Positions 1 through 9,191 of a stretch of DNA of 64,000 bases are shown here, one piece after another. Each line of letters opens with the position of its first letter. Position 1 is the first letter of the stretch. Below the pieces are notes generated by a model that worked only from the letters and a program-made list of their open reading frames with translations, did no database searches and was not told where the DNA came from. The DNA lies in the NCBI GenBank assembly GCA_002690705.1, contig NZFO01000011.1, forward strand, positions 217,255 to 281,254, read 5' to 3'. The translations under genes were made by a program, and so were the position numbers. The DNA comes from Magnetovibrio sp. GTDB taxonomy: Bacteria; Pseudomonadota; Alphaproteobacteria; Rhodospirillales; Casp-alpha2.

Positions 1-1
1 C

Positions 2-55
2 AGGAGTGAAGCAGAGATTACAGATCTTGGCGCGAAACCGCAACCCGAGGGGTAG
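2..55 (+). CDS. C-terminal tail of an upstream gene, possibly FtsH
   Basis: An open frame enters from the left edge and ends at a TAG just upstream of folP. Only 17 residues are visible, acidic and then proline/glutamine-rich, ending in PQPEG. The order ftsH-folP-glmM is common in Alphaproteobacteria, and FtsH proteins there often end in a short, poorly conserved Pro/Gly-rich tail, so FtsH is the best guess. The call rests on gene order rather than on any conserved domain and could be wrong. Confidence 0.3.
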   Translation, partial: RSEAEITDLGAKPQPEG

Positions 56-93
56 GCTTGCGTACTTTTCCGCTAGCGATCAATGATTAGATA

Positions 94-924
94 ATGGCGA
101 ACAAAACCTTTGCGGGCCTGACGCTTAGTAGCCCAAGAATTATGGGTATAATAAATGTAACGCCGGATAGTTTTTCGGATGGCGGCGAAACCTTTATGTT
201 TAAAGATGCAGTCCAGCGTGGGCTGGCCATGCTCGAGTCCGGCGCGGATATGCTTGATATAGGCGGAGAGTCAACACGACCGGGTGCTACTCCTGTGTCG
301 GTTGATGAAGAAATGCACCGTGTTGTGCCAGTCATAGAAAAACTCTGTGACGCAGGTGCCATTGTGTCGATAGATAGTCGCCGCTCTCAAGTTATGCGCG
401 CGGCGATCAATGCGGGTGCAAGTGTGGTCAATGACGTCACTGCCCTTGCGGGAGATCCTTACTCCCTTGCTTGTGTCGCTGACTGTGAAGTATCAGTTAT
501 ATTGATGCATATGCAAGGTACGCCGGAAACGATGCAAGATAGGCCAAATTATGATGATGTCTGCGGAGATGTACATGATTATCTAGGTAAACGGATCGAC
601 GTTTGCGCCGAGGCAGGTATACCTCGTGAGCGCATTGCCGTCGACCCGGGGATTGGTTTTGGAAAAACATGTGAGCACAATTTACAAATTTTATCTCATA
701 TTGAAGATCTTCATAGGTTGCGTGTACCCGTGATTATAGGAGCGTCTAGAAAGAGCTTTATTGGCCGTATATCGGGAGAAACAAAGCCTGCGAAGAGAAC
801 TGCCGGATCAATTTCGGCGGCTTTGGCATCGCTAAATCAGGGCGTCCAGATTTTTCGAGTTCATGATGTTGCAGAAACACGACAAGCGTTTGATGTTTGG
901 GAGGCGATCCGCTCCGTTGTTTGA
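94..924 (+). CDS. folP: Dihydropteroate synthase
   Basis: Cytosolic folate enzyme joining 6-hydroxymethyl-dihydropterin diphosphate to p-aminobenzoate to give dihydropteroate. The 276 residues match the family length. Both signatures are present: NVTPDSFSDGG from residue 21, and DIGGESTRPGA at about 55-65. The late GASRKSFIGR segment carries the conserved Lys and Arg of the substrate and phosphate site. The ATG start leaves the usual short N-terminal lead before IMGIINVTPD. The gene sits 110 bases before glmM on the same strand, with thiD next, which is a common alphaproteobacterial housekeeping arrangement. No lesion or unusual feature is visible. Confidence 0.97.
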   Translation: MANKTFAGLTLSSPRIMGIINVTPDSFSDGGETFMFKDAVQRGLAMLESGADMLDIGGESTRPGATPVSVDEEMHRVVPVIEKLCDAGAIVSIDSRRSQVMRAAINAGASVVNDVTALAGDPYSLACVADCEVSVILMHMQGTPETMQDRPNYDDVCGDVHDYLGKRIDVCAEAGIPRERIAVDPGIGFGKTCEHNLQILSHIEDLHRLRVPVIIGASRKSFIGRISGETKPAKRTAGSISAALASLNQGVQIFRVHDVAETRQAFDVWEAIRSVV

Positions 925-1034
925 TGGGAAAATCCTTACTTCCACGACATATTCCGTAACAATAAGTGACGACGTGGACCTTTTCAGTGAAGGTATAAGT
1001 GTTAACCTTATTACTTAAGGAGAGCTATGAATAT

Positions 1035-2384
1035 ATGACAGCCAAGTATTTTGGAACCGACGGTATTCGTGGAAGAGCTAACACGGAGCCAATGTCTGCG
1101 GATACAGCACTTCGTATCGGAATGGCCGCTGGTTCACACTTTATAAAAGGGGACCACCGGCACAGGGTCGTTATTGGCAAAGATACTCGGCTTTCCGGTT
1201 ATATGCTTGAGCCAGCATTGCAGGCTGGATTTGTCTCCGTTGGCATGGATGTGATTTTAGTCGGTCCTATGCCAACTCCAGCAATTGCGATGTTGACCAG
1301 GTCTCTTCGAGCAGATTTAGGTGTAATGCTCTCTGCATCCCATAATCCCTATCACGATAATGGTATCAAGTTTTTTGGTCCTGACGGCTTCAAGCTGTCT
1401 GATGAGGCTGAGGTAGCTATAGAGGCACGGCTGGATCGAGGTATTAATGACCTGCGTGCGGGGCCAGATAAGCTTGGGCGCGCGCGCCGCTTAGATGATG
1501 TTGTAGGACGATACACTGAATTTGTTAAACAAACCTTTCCCCGAGGCTTAAGCTTGGATGGGCTAAAGGTGGTAATAGATTGCGCTAACGGCGCTGCTTA
1601 TAAAGTTGCCCCTGAGGTGCTTTGGGAGCTGGGAGCGGATGTAATTCCCGTCGGAGTGTCACCAAACGGATTCAATATTAATAAAGATTGTGGTTCAACT
1701 GAGACTGGTTACTTGTCTGAGCAGATTACAACTCACGGTGCAGATATTGGATTAGCACTTGATGGTGACGCGGATCGTTTGATTGTTGTGGACGAGACGG
1801 GATTGGTAATAGACGGCGACCAGATCATGGCCGTCATAGCTGAGCGTTGGGCGAAAACGGGTGATTTAAATGGCAACGGGGTAGTGGCAACGGTGATGTC
1901 AAACAAGGGTTTTGAAAATTACTTAGCCAGTAAGGGACTTAATTTAATCCGGACGCAGGTGGGGGACCGCTACGTTGTAGAGCGTATGCAGACGGATGGG
2001 TACAATGTTGGTGGCGAGCAGTCTGGTCATATTATCCTTGGTGATTTTGCAACAACGGGTGACGGGTTGATAGCCGGTCTTCAGATTTTGGCTTCGTTAG
2101 CACAGGAAGGACGTTTAGCTAGCGAAATTTGCCGCCGTTTTGAACCATACCCACAACGAACAGAAAGCGTTCGATTTTCAGGTGTCTGCCCAATGGATGT
2201 AAGTGTTCTCCGTGACGCAATTCGTCAAGGAGAAGCCCAATTGGGAGAGGTTGGTCGAGTGCTGATCCGAAAGTCTGGCACAGAGCCTGTTATTCGCATA
2301 ATGGCAGAAGGTGAAGATGAGGGTCTTGTTTCTGACGTTGTTACTGATATTGCTGAGGTCCTCCGTCAAGTTGTTGATGGTTAA
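1035..2384 (+). CDS. glmM: Phosphoglucosamine mutase
   Basis: Interconverts glucosamine-6-phosphate and glucosamine-1-phosphate, supplying UDP-GlcNAc for peptidoglycan and LPS. From the ATG at 1035 the protein is 449 residues and begins [13 protein letters not shown], as GlmM proteins do. A longer frame opens at 999, but its extra 12 residues are unlike the family, and an AAGGAG ribosome site at 1017-1022 suits the 1035 start. The phosphoserine loop SASHNP is present with Ser102 as the catalytic residue. The metal loop DGDADR and the C-terminal phosphate-binding segment RKSGTEP are intact. The next gene, thiD, follows after 9 bases, so the two are probably co-transcribed. Confidence 0.97.
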   Translation: MTAKYFGTDGIRGRANTEPMSADTALRIGMAAGSHFIKGDHRHRVVIGKDTRLSGYMLEPALQAGFVSVGMDVILVGPMPTPAIAMLTRSLRADLGVMLSASHNPYHDNGIKFFGPDGFKLSDEAEVAIEARLDRGINDLRAGPDKLGRARRLDDVVGRYTEFVKQTFPRGLSLDGLKVVIDCANGAAYKVAPEVLWELGADVIPVGVSPNGFNINKDCGSTETGYLSEQITTHGADIGLALDGDADRLIVVDETGLVIDGDQIMAVIAERWAKTGDLNGNGVVATVMSNKGFENYLASKGLNLIRTQVGDRYVVERMQTDGYNVGGEQSGHIILGDFATTGDGLIAGLQILASLAQEGRLASEICRRFEPYPQRTESVRFSGVCPMDVSVLRDAIRQGEAQLGEVGRVLIRKSGTEPVIRIMAEGEDEGLVSDVVTDIAEVLRQVVDG

Positions 2385-2393
2385 GGCGAAGTT

Positions 2394-3188
2394 ATGAAGG
2401 GTCGCGTATTAATCATTGCAGGGTCCGATTCGGGTGGAGGCGCGGGGATTCAAGCCGACATCAAGACCGTCACGTCGCTCGGTGGTTTTGCTATGACAGC
2501 AATTACCGCGCTTACTGCTCAAAACACAGAGGGCGTGCATGGTATCTATGACGTACCGCCAAATTTCATAAAAGAACAAATATCTGTTGTCCTTGATGAC
2601 ATCGGTGCAGATGTAGTCAAGATCGGGATGTTGCATAATACTGATGTTATAGCCACCGTTTCGAGTACCTTGAGTGATATCGCGCAGGAAGTACCGGTAG
2701 TCTTGGATCCAGTTATGGTAGCGAAGGGTGGGGAATTGCTTCTAGAGGATACAGCTTTGCATGCTCTGAAAACTCTTCTTATCCCGAGAGCTACCCTTTT
2801 GACGCCAAATGTTGTTGAGGCGGAAGCGCTCACTGGACGAAGAATCATTTGTACTAACGATTTAATTCTGGCCGGTGAAGATTTGATAGAGATGGGTTCC
2901 GAAACGGTGCTAATGAAAGGCGGGCACATCGACGGCAGTACCGTCATAGATATTTTAATATCCACATCAAGTCGGGAGGTTTTCAAGAACATTCGAATAA
3001 ATACACGCCATACGCATGGCACAGGATGCACATTAGCCTCCGCCTGTGCTACTGGTATAGCGCAAGGCCTCAGCATGTCTGACGCTGTTAAGCGGGGTAA
3101 CGACTATGTTCAAGAAGCGATTCGAACTGCCCCGGGTTTTGGACGCGGTCATGGGCCACTTAATCATGGTTATGCGACAGGTGGATAA
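2394..3188 (+). CDS. thiD: Hydroxymethylpyrimidine/phosphomethylpyrimidine kinase
   Basis: Phosphorylates 4-amino-5-hydroxymethyl-2-methylpyrimidine and then its monophosphate for thiamine synthesis. The 264-residue ribokinase-fold protein opens with the typical IAGSDSGGGAGIQADIKT region and has the internal LDPVMVAKGG segment. Near the end it carries the anion-hole and catalytic motif HGTGCTLASA. It starts 9 bases after the glmM stop. No other thi gene and no TPP riboswitch is visible upstream, so regulation is probably that of the glmM transcript. Confidence 0.96.
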   Translation: MKGRVLIIAGSDSGGGAGIQADIKTVTSLGGFAMTAITALTAQNTEGVHGIYDVPPNFIKEQISVVLDDIGADVVKIGMLHNTDVIATVSSTLSDIAQEVPVVLDPVMVAKGGELLLEDTALHALKTLLIPRATLLTPNVVEAEALTGRRIICTNDLILAGEDLIEMGSETVLMKGGHIDGSTVIDILISTSSREVFKNIRINTRHTHGTGCTLASACATGIAQGLSMSDAVKRGNDYVQEAIRTAPGFGRGHGPLNHGYATGG

Positions 3189-3423
3189 GCCATGAATCTT
3201 CGCCCCCGAAACAGTTCCTCCGTCGCAACTGAACAGAGGCTAGGTAACCCCGTAAACGAGCGTGGTGGCAGCGAAGTCGTCTTGTAGTCTATAATCTCAA
3301 ACGAAATTTAAAAACTCAATTTAAGTCAGTGGCCTTCTTGAAATGTTAGTTTTATCTGCTAGGCGACCCACTTGGTTGACGGTTTTCCTTTGATGTTTGC
3401 ATTCTAAGTCTACAATAACGCAC

Positions 3424-4305
3424 ATGGCTAGCTCGAGCGTGCTTTTACCAGCTTATTTAGCTGCGTTTACAGCAGTTTTCTTGTGGGGGGGGACGCCTGC
3501 CGCGACAAAAATTGCGGTTGCAGGAATTGATCCGTTTGTTGTGGGAATGCTTAGGACAGTATTAGCCGCATGCGTGGTTATACCCTTGGCTTGTCTCAAG
3601 CGTCTGCCGCTCCCTGAAGATAGATTTGATTTTTTGCTGTTGTTATTGTCTGCAGCTTGTGGGTTCATTGCGTTCACCCTGTTGTTTGCCATTGGCGTAA
3701 GCTTAACGTCTGCCAGTCATGCTGCCCTTATAAACGCCGGCATACCGATTTTTACAGGGCTTTTCGGTGCCGTCGCTGAACGGCGACTGCCAGGCGTGCT
3801 CTGGATGTTAGGTGTTGCTATTTCTCTTTGCGGAGTTGGGTTATTAGTTCTGTTCGGAACTAATGCTGCAGACGGAGCAACTTTAACAGGAGACCTCTTT
3901 TGCATAGCCTCTTCGGTATCCGCTGGGTTGGGTTATGTTGCCGGTTCTCGGTTGACAAAACGCCTTGGAACTATGAGTGTTACATGCTTGGGCATTAGTA
4001 TCGCAGCGATTATTCAATTGCCAATTTTGATGGTGTTAGCCCCGGATATTGATTGGTCAGCAATTTCCGTAAGCGCGTGGGTCGGTGTCACTTACCTATC
4101 GGTCATATCCACTGTCATATGTTATTTAGCTTGGTATTGGGCTCTGGCACGTGGCGGTGCAGTTCGCATGGGCCCCGTTCAATTTGCTATGCCCGTTGTT
4201 AGTTTAGGACTTTCGGTTGCTATCTTTCAAGAGACGTTAACGGGAGTTATTTTGTTATCCGCTGTGGCTATCGTAGTTGGCATTGGAATAACGCGTCGTG
4301 GCTAA
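3424..4305 (+). CDS. EamA/DMT-family inner-membrane transporter
   Basis: A hydrophobic protein of about 293 residues from the ATG at 3424; an upstream in-frame TTG at 3397 would add nine residues but lacks support. It shows the pattern of the drug/metabolite transporter superfamily: two EamA repeats of about five membrane helices each, with the early GGTPAATKIAVAG motif and a second-half glycine/proline pattern including GPVQFAMPVVSL. Members export or import small metabolites such as amino acids or nucleobases, but the substrate cannot be predicted from sequence. It stands alone, 235 bases after thiD and about 590 before the next gene. Confidence 0.85.
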   Translation: MASSSVLLPAYLAAFTAVFLWGGTPAATKIAVAGIDPFVVGMLRTVLAACVVIPLACLKRLPLPEDRFDFLLLLLSAACGFIAFTLLFAIGVSLTSASHAALINAGIPIFTGLFGAVAERRLPGVLWMLGVAISLCGVGLLVLFGTNAADGATLTGDLFCIASSVSAGLGYVAGSRLTKRLGTMSVTCLGISIAAIIQLPILMVLAPDIDWSAISVSAWVGVTYLSVISTVICYLAWYWALARGGAVRMGPVQFAMPVVSLGLSVAIFQETLTGVILLSAVAIVVGIGITRRG

Positions 4306-4898
4306 TATTAAATATGTTTAGTATGTATTGACGATTTGCTCGGGGATTTGGAGAGGCTTCTCATAGCGAGGATCGAGTCCTAAAAACGTGTCACGTCTCT
4401 AACTTAGAAATTTTGTTGACTTTGCGCGCTCTCGAGTGAATACAGCTTGCTTGGTGGTTCTTACTATCGCATACGTCTTCATGATTATTCGGTTTGACAT
4501 TGGCACCTCAATTAGGAAGCAATTCCTTGAATTTTTATCCAAAATTAATAACTGAGAGACCTTCTTTCGTTTTAGTTTAGGTTTGATTTTAAATTAGGTA
4601 GGGTTGTGTATAATAACGGTGTCGATGACGTATGTTGTCTTTACAGTCCCTTAAAATATCTATGAAGTGGAATGTTCAAGTGGGGGTTGGATTGACGTTT
4701 GGAAAAAAAATCTATCAGTGACTCTCAAGCATTTCCCTTTAACCTTACATCAAGGTGTGAGTGGACTAGTGAGTCACGAGTAACGTTGACGCAAAAATAT
4801 CACGTCAGTAAAAGACTCTCATAATTTGAGCCGATAACTCTCATGAGGGTGGGACAAATTTTTAGATCGTCTTACAAAATTTGTTGAAGAGGTGGTTG
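4306..4898 (+). other. Gene-free interval between the EamA transporter and alaX
   Basis: About 590 AT-rich bases with no convincing frame on either strand. A TATAAT hexamer lies at 4609-4614, but the nearest upstream TTGATT is 20 bases away, so it is only a weak promoter candidate. No hairpin with a T tract, repeat or RNA gene was seen. Confidence 0.4.
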
Positions 4899-5606
4899 AT
4901 GACTGAGGAAATCTATTGTGATGATGCATATGCTAAAACAGCGCAGGCGCGCATAGTAGCTGTCCACGAGGGGGGGATCGAACTTGAGCGGACAGTATTT
5001 TTTCCTATGGGTGGAGGCCAGCCCGGTGATACAGGCATTATTACGAATAGGAATGGAAAACAAATTGAGATTCGGGATACGATAAAAGCAGCTGACTCTG
5101 GAATTCACATGCATATACCGGTCTCACAGAGCACTCGGCTCTCGCCCGGCGAGATTATTAGTATGGAAATCAACTGGCCTAGGCGCTACGCCTTCATGCG
5201 GATGCACACACTTTTACATCTAATTTGTGCTATAATGGATTCAGAGGTTACCGGTTGTCAGATCGGATTTGAAAAAAGCCGTATCGATGTGAATGTGGAT
5301 GAAAAACCAGACCGAGATGTCCTACAATCTGAGCTTGAGCAGATTGTGGCACGTGATTTACCCATCCGCGCTAATTGGATGACTGATAAAAAATTATCGT
5401 CTAAGCCCGATTTGGTAAGAACGATGTCCGGGCAACCGCCAGTAAGCAGCAGAGGAGTGCGATTAATAGAGATTGAAAGTATTGACATTCAGCCTTGCGG
5501 GGGGACACACGTCTTGCGAACAAGCGAAATAGGGAAGCTACGAGTGGGTAAAATCGAAAACAAGGGCAAACATAATCGGCGTATAAACGTCCACCTTGAT
5601 GATTGA
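4899..5606 (+). CDS. AlaX-type alanyl-tRNA editing protein
   Basis: Free-standing homologue of the alanyl-tRNA synthetase editing domain; such proteins hydrolyse Ser- or Gly-mischarged tRNA-Ala. From the ATG at 4899, preceded by an AAGAGG ribosome site, it has 235 residues. It contains the two zinc motifs of the family: HTLLH (His103, His107) and CGGTH (Cys200, His204). The early MGGGQPGDTG loop is the conserved N-terminal strand region of the editing domain. There is no aminoacylation domain, so this is not a truncated alaS. It is a single gene between two intergenic stretches. Confidence 0.92.
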   Translation: MTEEIYCDDAYAKTAQARIVAVHEGGIELERTVFFPMGGGQPGDTGIITNRNGKQIEIRDTIKAADSGIHMHIPVSQSTRLSPGEIISMEINWPRRYAFMRMHTLLHLICAIMDSEVTGCQIGFEKSRIDVNVDEKPDRDVLQSELEQIVARDLPIRANWMTDKKLSSKPDLVRTMSGQPPVSSRGVRLIEIESIDIQPCGGTHVLRTSEIGKLRVGKIENKGKHNRRINVHLDD

Positions 5607-5803
5607 GCGATGGGAAGAGTTTTTTCCTTTCTTTCATTAATCAGAGTACATTCGTGGTATGGAATTTCCCTGAGTTTTTTACAACTTGAATGGAACGGTT
5701 TAGTTATCTGATCAATTTCCACTAAGGTGAAAAGTTCACTATCAGACGAGAAAAAATCAATGTCACAACTGATGCACAAATAATTCATAAGGGGTTCGGG
5801 ATA

Positions 5804-6865
5804 ATGACTAACGCGTACAAAATTGCTGTGGTCCCCGGTGACGGGATTGGGAGAGAAGTGATCCCAGAGGCACTCAGGGTCCTAGACGCTGTGGCGCATA
5901 GATTTGATATAAAATTTTCTTATGATGAAAAGAACTGGAGTTGTGAGCGATTCCACAAAAAAGGCGCTATGATGCCCAAAGACGGTTTAGAGCAAATCAC
6001 AAATCATGATGCAATATTACTGGGTGCTGTGGGTTTCCCCGGAGTTCCTGATCATGTTTCGCTATGGGGATTATTAATTCCAATCCGTCGTGCTTTTCGC
6101 CAGTACGTTAATTTACGCCCTGTCCGGTTATTTGAGGGTATGCCATGCCCGCTTGCCGGCCGTATGCCGGGTGACATAGATTTTATAATTGTGCGCGAAA
6201 ATAACGAGGGCGAATACTCTGAGATTGGAGGAAGGCTCTATGAGGGTACTGAAGAGGAATTATCCGTTCAACAAGCTATTTTTACGCGGAAAGGTGTAGA
6301 TCGCATCATGCGTTATGCTTTTGATCTGGCGGGTAAACGTGATCGAAAACACGTGACGTCTGCGACTAAATCTAATGGTATTATTCACTCTATGCCTTAT
6401 TGGGACGAGCGTTTTGAGATTATCGCAAGCGATTATCCGGATGTAAGTACGGATAAGTTTCACATAGATATTCTAACAGCACACTTTGTTCGCAACCCTG
6501 ATTGGTTCGATGTGGTTGTAGGTTCCAATTTATTTGGGGATATTTTATCTGACCTAGGGCCAGCTGTCACAGGGACTATAGGCATTGCCCCCGGGGGCAA
6601 TATCAACCCGACCCGGGATTTTCCGTCCATGTTTGAACCCGTGCATGGATCTGCGCCGGATATTGCGGGGAGAGGTATTTGTAATCCAATTGGTGAGATT
6701 TGGTCTGCGGCAATGATGCTTGATCACTTGGGTCAGTGTAAAGCGGCAGCAGCCATTATTTCTGCCATCGAGGTCGTGATACGCGATAGCGATATTAAAA
6801 CCCCCGACATGGGTGGCAAAGCTACAACCTCTGAACTCGGGCAAGCCATTGTGGACGCTTTGTAA
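5804..6865 (+). CDS. D-malate/tartrate dehydrogenase, isopropylmalate dehydrogenase family
   Basis: NAD-dependent beta-hydroxyacid oxidative decarboxylase of 353 residues, close to E. coli DmlA (D-malate to pyruvate) and tartrate dehydrogenase TtuC. Evidence includes the N-terminal VVPGDGIGREV, the segment VNLRPVRLF, VRENNEGEYSEIGGR, the catalytic-lysine region TSATKSNG, and the metal-binding SNLFGDILSDLG followed by FEPVHGSAPDIAG. The residues following VREN and the LWGLLIPIRR loop are of the DmlA/TtuC kind rather than LeuB. The true leuCD genes lie 6 kb downstream without leuB, so a leucine role cannot be fully excluded. Which of D-malate or tartrate is the real substrate is not decided by sequence. 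Confidence 0.88.
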   Translation: MTNAYKIAVVPGDGIGREVIPEALRVLDAVAHRFDIKFSYDEKNWSCERFHKKGAMMPKDGLEQITNHDAILLGAVGFPGVPDHVSLWGLLIPIRRAFRQYVNLRPVRLFEGMPCPLAGRMPGDIDFIIVRENNEGEYSEIGGRLYEGTEEELSVQQAIFTRKGVDRIMRYAFDLAGKRDRKHVTSATKSNGIIHSMPYWDERFEIIASDYPDVSTDKFHIDILTAHFVRNPDWFDVVVGSNLFGDILSDLGPAVTGTIGIAPGGNINPTRDFPSMFEPVHGSAPDIAGRGICNPIGEIWSAAMMLDHLGQCKAAAAIISAIEVVIRDSDIKTPDMGGKATTSELGQAIVDAL

Positions 6866-7279
6866 TATCCCCAGATAGATATAAATCTAAGATTATTAGG
6901 GCAGCATGCTCACTCAAAGGCTATTTCGTTTTCCCACGGTCTATATTGAACAATTTACGTTTGGTTTTCTGGCCATTCAATCCACACAATGTTGGCTCAA
7001 ATTAATTCGCCAGAAAGGGTATGATTACTGCGACTTTCCATTTTAAGCTCGAGGGTTTGCGATTAGTATAGTACCACTGGCAAAATGATTCGCGGCTAAT
7101 GCTCATTTGATGCCACGAAATTGAAATATTATTAGTGACCAAAACCATCCAAAAATCCTTATATTTCAACACCTAGAGTATTGATTTGTAATTGAACACT
7201 ATACTTAGCGTGTTTTGCCCCTTATTTTTTATGAACTAAAATTAGCATAGCCGTTGAAGGTTTGAGGGAGAGCACAAAC
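6866..7279 (+). other. Gene-free interval upstream of the SPOR lipoprotein
   Basis: About 410 AT-rich bases with no credible gene, hairpin terminator or repeat. It presumably contains the lipoprotein promoter, but no clear -35/-10 pair could be picked out. Confidence 0.4.
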
Positions 7280-8773
7280 GTGCGTATTCAAAGTATTAAT
7301 GGGCGAACAGGCACAAAAACTAACTCTGTTGTGATGGGTTGTTTAGTCGCGCTGGTGTTGAGTGGTTGCAGTGCGCTTCAAAATCAAATTTTTAGTGAGG
7401 AATTCTGGGCTTCATCTCCCTTCCAAGATAATTCGGCAGCAGAGCTTGGGATCGCCGAAATGGCCAAGGGCAATTATATTTCTGCTGAAGCAAATTTCAA
7501 ACGAGCTTTAAGGTCTAATCCCCGGGACATAGATGCCCTACTTGGGGCAGGTATTCTGTATCAAAACACAGGGCAGATTACTAAAGCTCGGGAAATGTAC
7601 GAAGCTGTTCTGGCATTGCGGCCAGATGAGGCTCAACAATTTGTAGTTTGGACCTCGATAGTAACCAAACCTGCATCACAAGTTGCAAGTGTTAATTTGT
7701 CACTTTTAGAAAGTGGTAAAGTTGGTCAAGAGCTCTCAAACGCACCGCTAAACCAAGCACCAAACCGAATGCAACCCGGGACGTCTGGCCCGGGCCCGGG
7801 CTCGAGCTTTCCTGTGACAGGTGCTCCCTCGGGCTTAGCTTTGCTGGGAAGAACGGCTCCGCCTGTATCCCCAAGTAATATGGGATCAATATCAGGGTCA
7901 AGTGGAAGTGGTAGCACGATAGGTTTATATCCGGAGCAAGATAATAATGTTGTCTCGCGATTTTCAACCTTGAGAGCTTTACGTGACCAAGGGCTGGTTA
8001 CAGCTCAAGAATTTGTACGGCGTCGCCAAACAAACCTCGGTTCATTACTTCCCCTTACTTCACCACCAGCCGCGGCAGGTCTTGACCGCTCTGTTCCGAC
8101 AACGGAACAAATTGGAGGTCGTTTACGAGCAATTGGGCGAGCACTTGAGATGCGGGCAATTTCTGTTTCCCAGCATGCGGCCGAACGCAATATGATTTTA
8201 GATGCTTTGATGCCAGCTGCTCCTGTAGTTGTTACCAACCCTGCCGTCCCGCCTCGTGGATTAATGGAGGCAGCTGACGCTGTTCGCCGGCTGGAGCAAC
8301 TCCGTGATGATGGCTTCATCAGTTCTGATGAGTATGCGCGCGAGCGCCAAGCGATAGAGCTCGCCATGCGTCCTTCAGGGACATCGACAATCAGTGGTGT
8401 GACTGAGGCGCCGGTAGCTAGTGCGAAAAGATCAAACAACAAAAAAGTGTTGGCGTCGGGAGGTATTTCTAAACCGTCTGAACTTAAAATCAAGAACAAG
8501 GCGCAGGTTTTAAATGAAAAGCCCGCAGTTCATCTTGCAAGTTATCGCTCGCAAAAACAGGCTAAACGCGGGTGGGCGCAGATTAAACGCGCTCACAAGG
8601 TCGTGCTGGGGTCGTTGAGGCATGAGATATCCCGTGTACGATTGGGTAAAAAGGGCGTTTATTTTCGATTAAAAGCAGGACCTTTTGAAAGTCTCAGTAA
8701 TGCTAAAACAGCGTGTGGTAAACTTAAGCGTCGCCGACAATTCTGTGAGACCTCTACAATGGGAAGAGGCTAA
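7280..8773 (+). CDS. Lipoprotein with TPR, SHOCT-like repeats and a C-terminal SPOR domain
   Basis: An envelope lipoprotein of about 497 residues; the GTG at 7280 is preferred over an in-frame TTG at 7262 because GAGGGAG lies just upstream. A hydrophobic signal ends in the lipobox LSGC within the first 35 residues. Next comes a TPR-like helical pair (GNYISAEANFKRAL, then GQITKAREMYEAVL), then a Pro/Gly/Ser-rich linker. Two similar short helical hairpins follow, LRALRDQGLVTAQEF and LEQLRDDGFISSDEY, resembling SHOCT oligomerisation segments. The last 85 residues resemble a SPOR domain (VHLASYRSQKQA to FRLKAGPF), which in known proteins binds denuded peptidoglycan glycan strands at division sites. 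An envelope or cell-wall role is inferred; no named gene is recognised. Confidence 0.78.
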   Translation: MRIQSINGRTGTKTNSVVMGCLVALVLSGCSALQNQIFSEEFWASSPFQDNSAAELGIAEMAKGNYISAEANFKRALRSNPRDIDALLGAGILYQNTGQITKAREMYEAVLALRPDEAQQFVVWTSIVTKPASQVASVNLSLLESGKVGQELSNAPLNQAPNRMQPGTSGPGPGSSFPVTGAPSGLALLGRTAPPVSPSNMGSISGSSGSGSTIGLYPEQDNNVVSRFSTLRALRDQGLVTAQEFVRRRQTNLGSLLPLTSPPAAAGLDRSVPTTEQIGGRLRAIGRALEMRAISVSQHAAERNMILDALMPAAPVVVTNPAVPPRGLMEAADAVRRLEQLRDDGFISSDEYARERQAIELAMRPSGTSTISGVTEAPVASAKRSNNKKVLASGGISKPSELKIKNKAQVLNEKPAVHLASYRSQKQAKRGWAQIKRAHKVVLGSLRHEISRVRLGKKGVYFRLKAGPFESLSNAKTACGKLKRRRQFCETSTMGRG

Positions 8774-8848
8774 ACACATTAAGGAGAATGTTATTGCAGC
8801 GCACCTTATTCACCGGAAGCAGCTAAAAGCTATTTTATTTTTTGTAAA

Positions 8849-9191
8849 TCAAGGATCTGCTAATTCAGTAACGCCCTCTGCGGCTAAAGCGTATATTTCA
8901 GTATCTTTATAGCCAAGAAGCTCGTTTAACAAGGCGAATGCGTATTCGCCTAAATTTGGTGATGGTTTGCTTCGAAGATTGCGACCGACAGATAAAGGAG
9001 GGAGGCAAATTTATATTTACCACCCTTTTGTGCGAAAGGTGGCATCATTAGGCGTGGATCGCCGGAACCGGGGCGCTAATTTTTATCACTTCGCCACCGG
9101 CATCAGCTAGGAGAATAGTGCAGTAGGGACTTGCGATATACTGCTCTAGACCAATAACACAAATACCATCAAAAGGTCTCTGGATACCCAT
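8849..9191 (-). pseudogene. Internally deleted CaiB/BaiF family CoA-transferase remnant
   Basis: Reading leftward, the ATG at 9191 overlaps the thiolase stop (TGATG) and opens a 47-residue frame containing QYIASPYCTILLADAGGEV, the typical N-terminus of class III CoA-transferases (PF02515), before a TAA at 9050-9048. A second piece in another frame, from roughly 9005 to the TGA at 8851-8849, contains SPNLGEYAFALLNELLGY and ends EIYALAAEGVTELADP. This matches the family's C-terminal GEHT...LLGY...I..L...GV pattern. About 300 residues of a normal 400-residue enzyme are missing. The gene was evidently the downstream partner of the thiolase in an operon and has decayed by internal deletion plus frameshift. 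Confidence 0.8.

Noticed and set aside
2546..3076. 176-codon minus-strand frame opposite thiD
   Set aside because: thiD is complete with all motifs; the antisense frame has no domain, start signal or plausible composition.
5804..6865. leuB (3-isopropylmalate dehydrogenase)
   Set aside because: Segments around VNLRPVRLF, YSEIGGR and SNLFGDILSDLGPAVTG match D-malate/tartrate dehydrogenases better, and leuCD is 6 kb away.
8005..8499. 164-codon minus-strand frame opposite the SPOR lipoprotein
   Set aside because: Low-complexity Ser/Arg/Ala translation, a mirror of the lipoprotein linker; no motif.
8933..8950. GGCGAAT/ATTCGCC inverted repeat as a terminator
   Set aside because: No T tract follows on either strand, and the bases encode GEYAFA of the CoA-transferase remnant.
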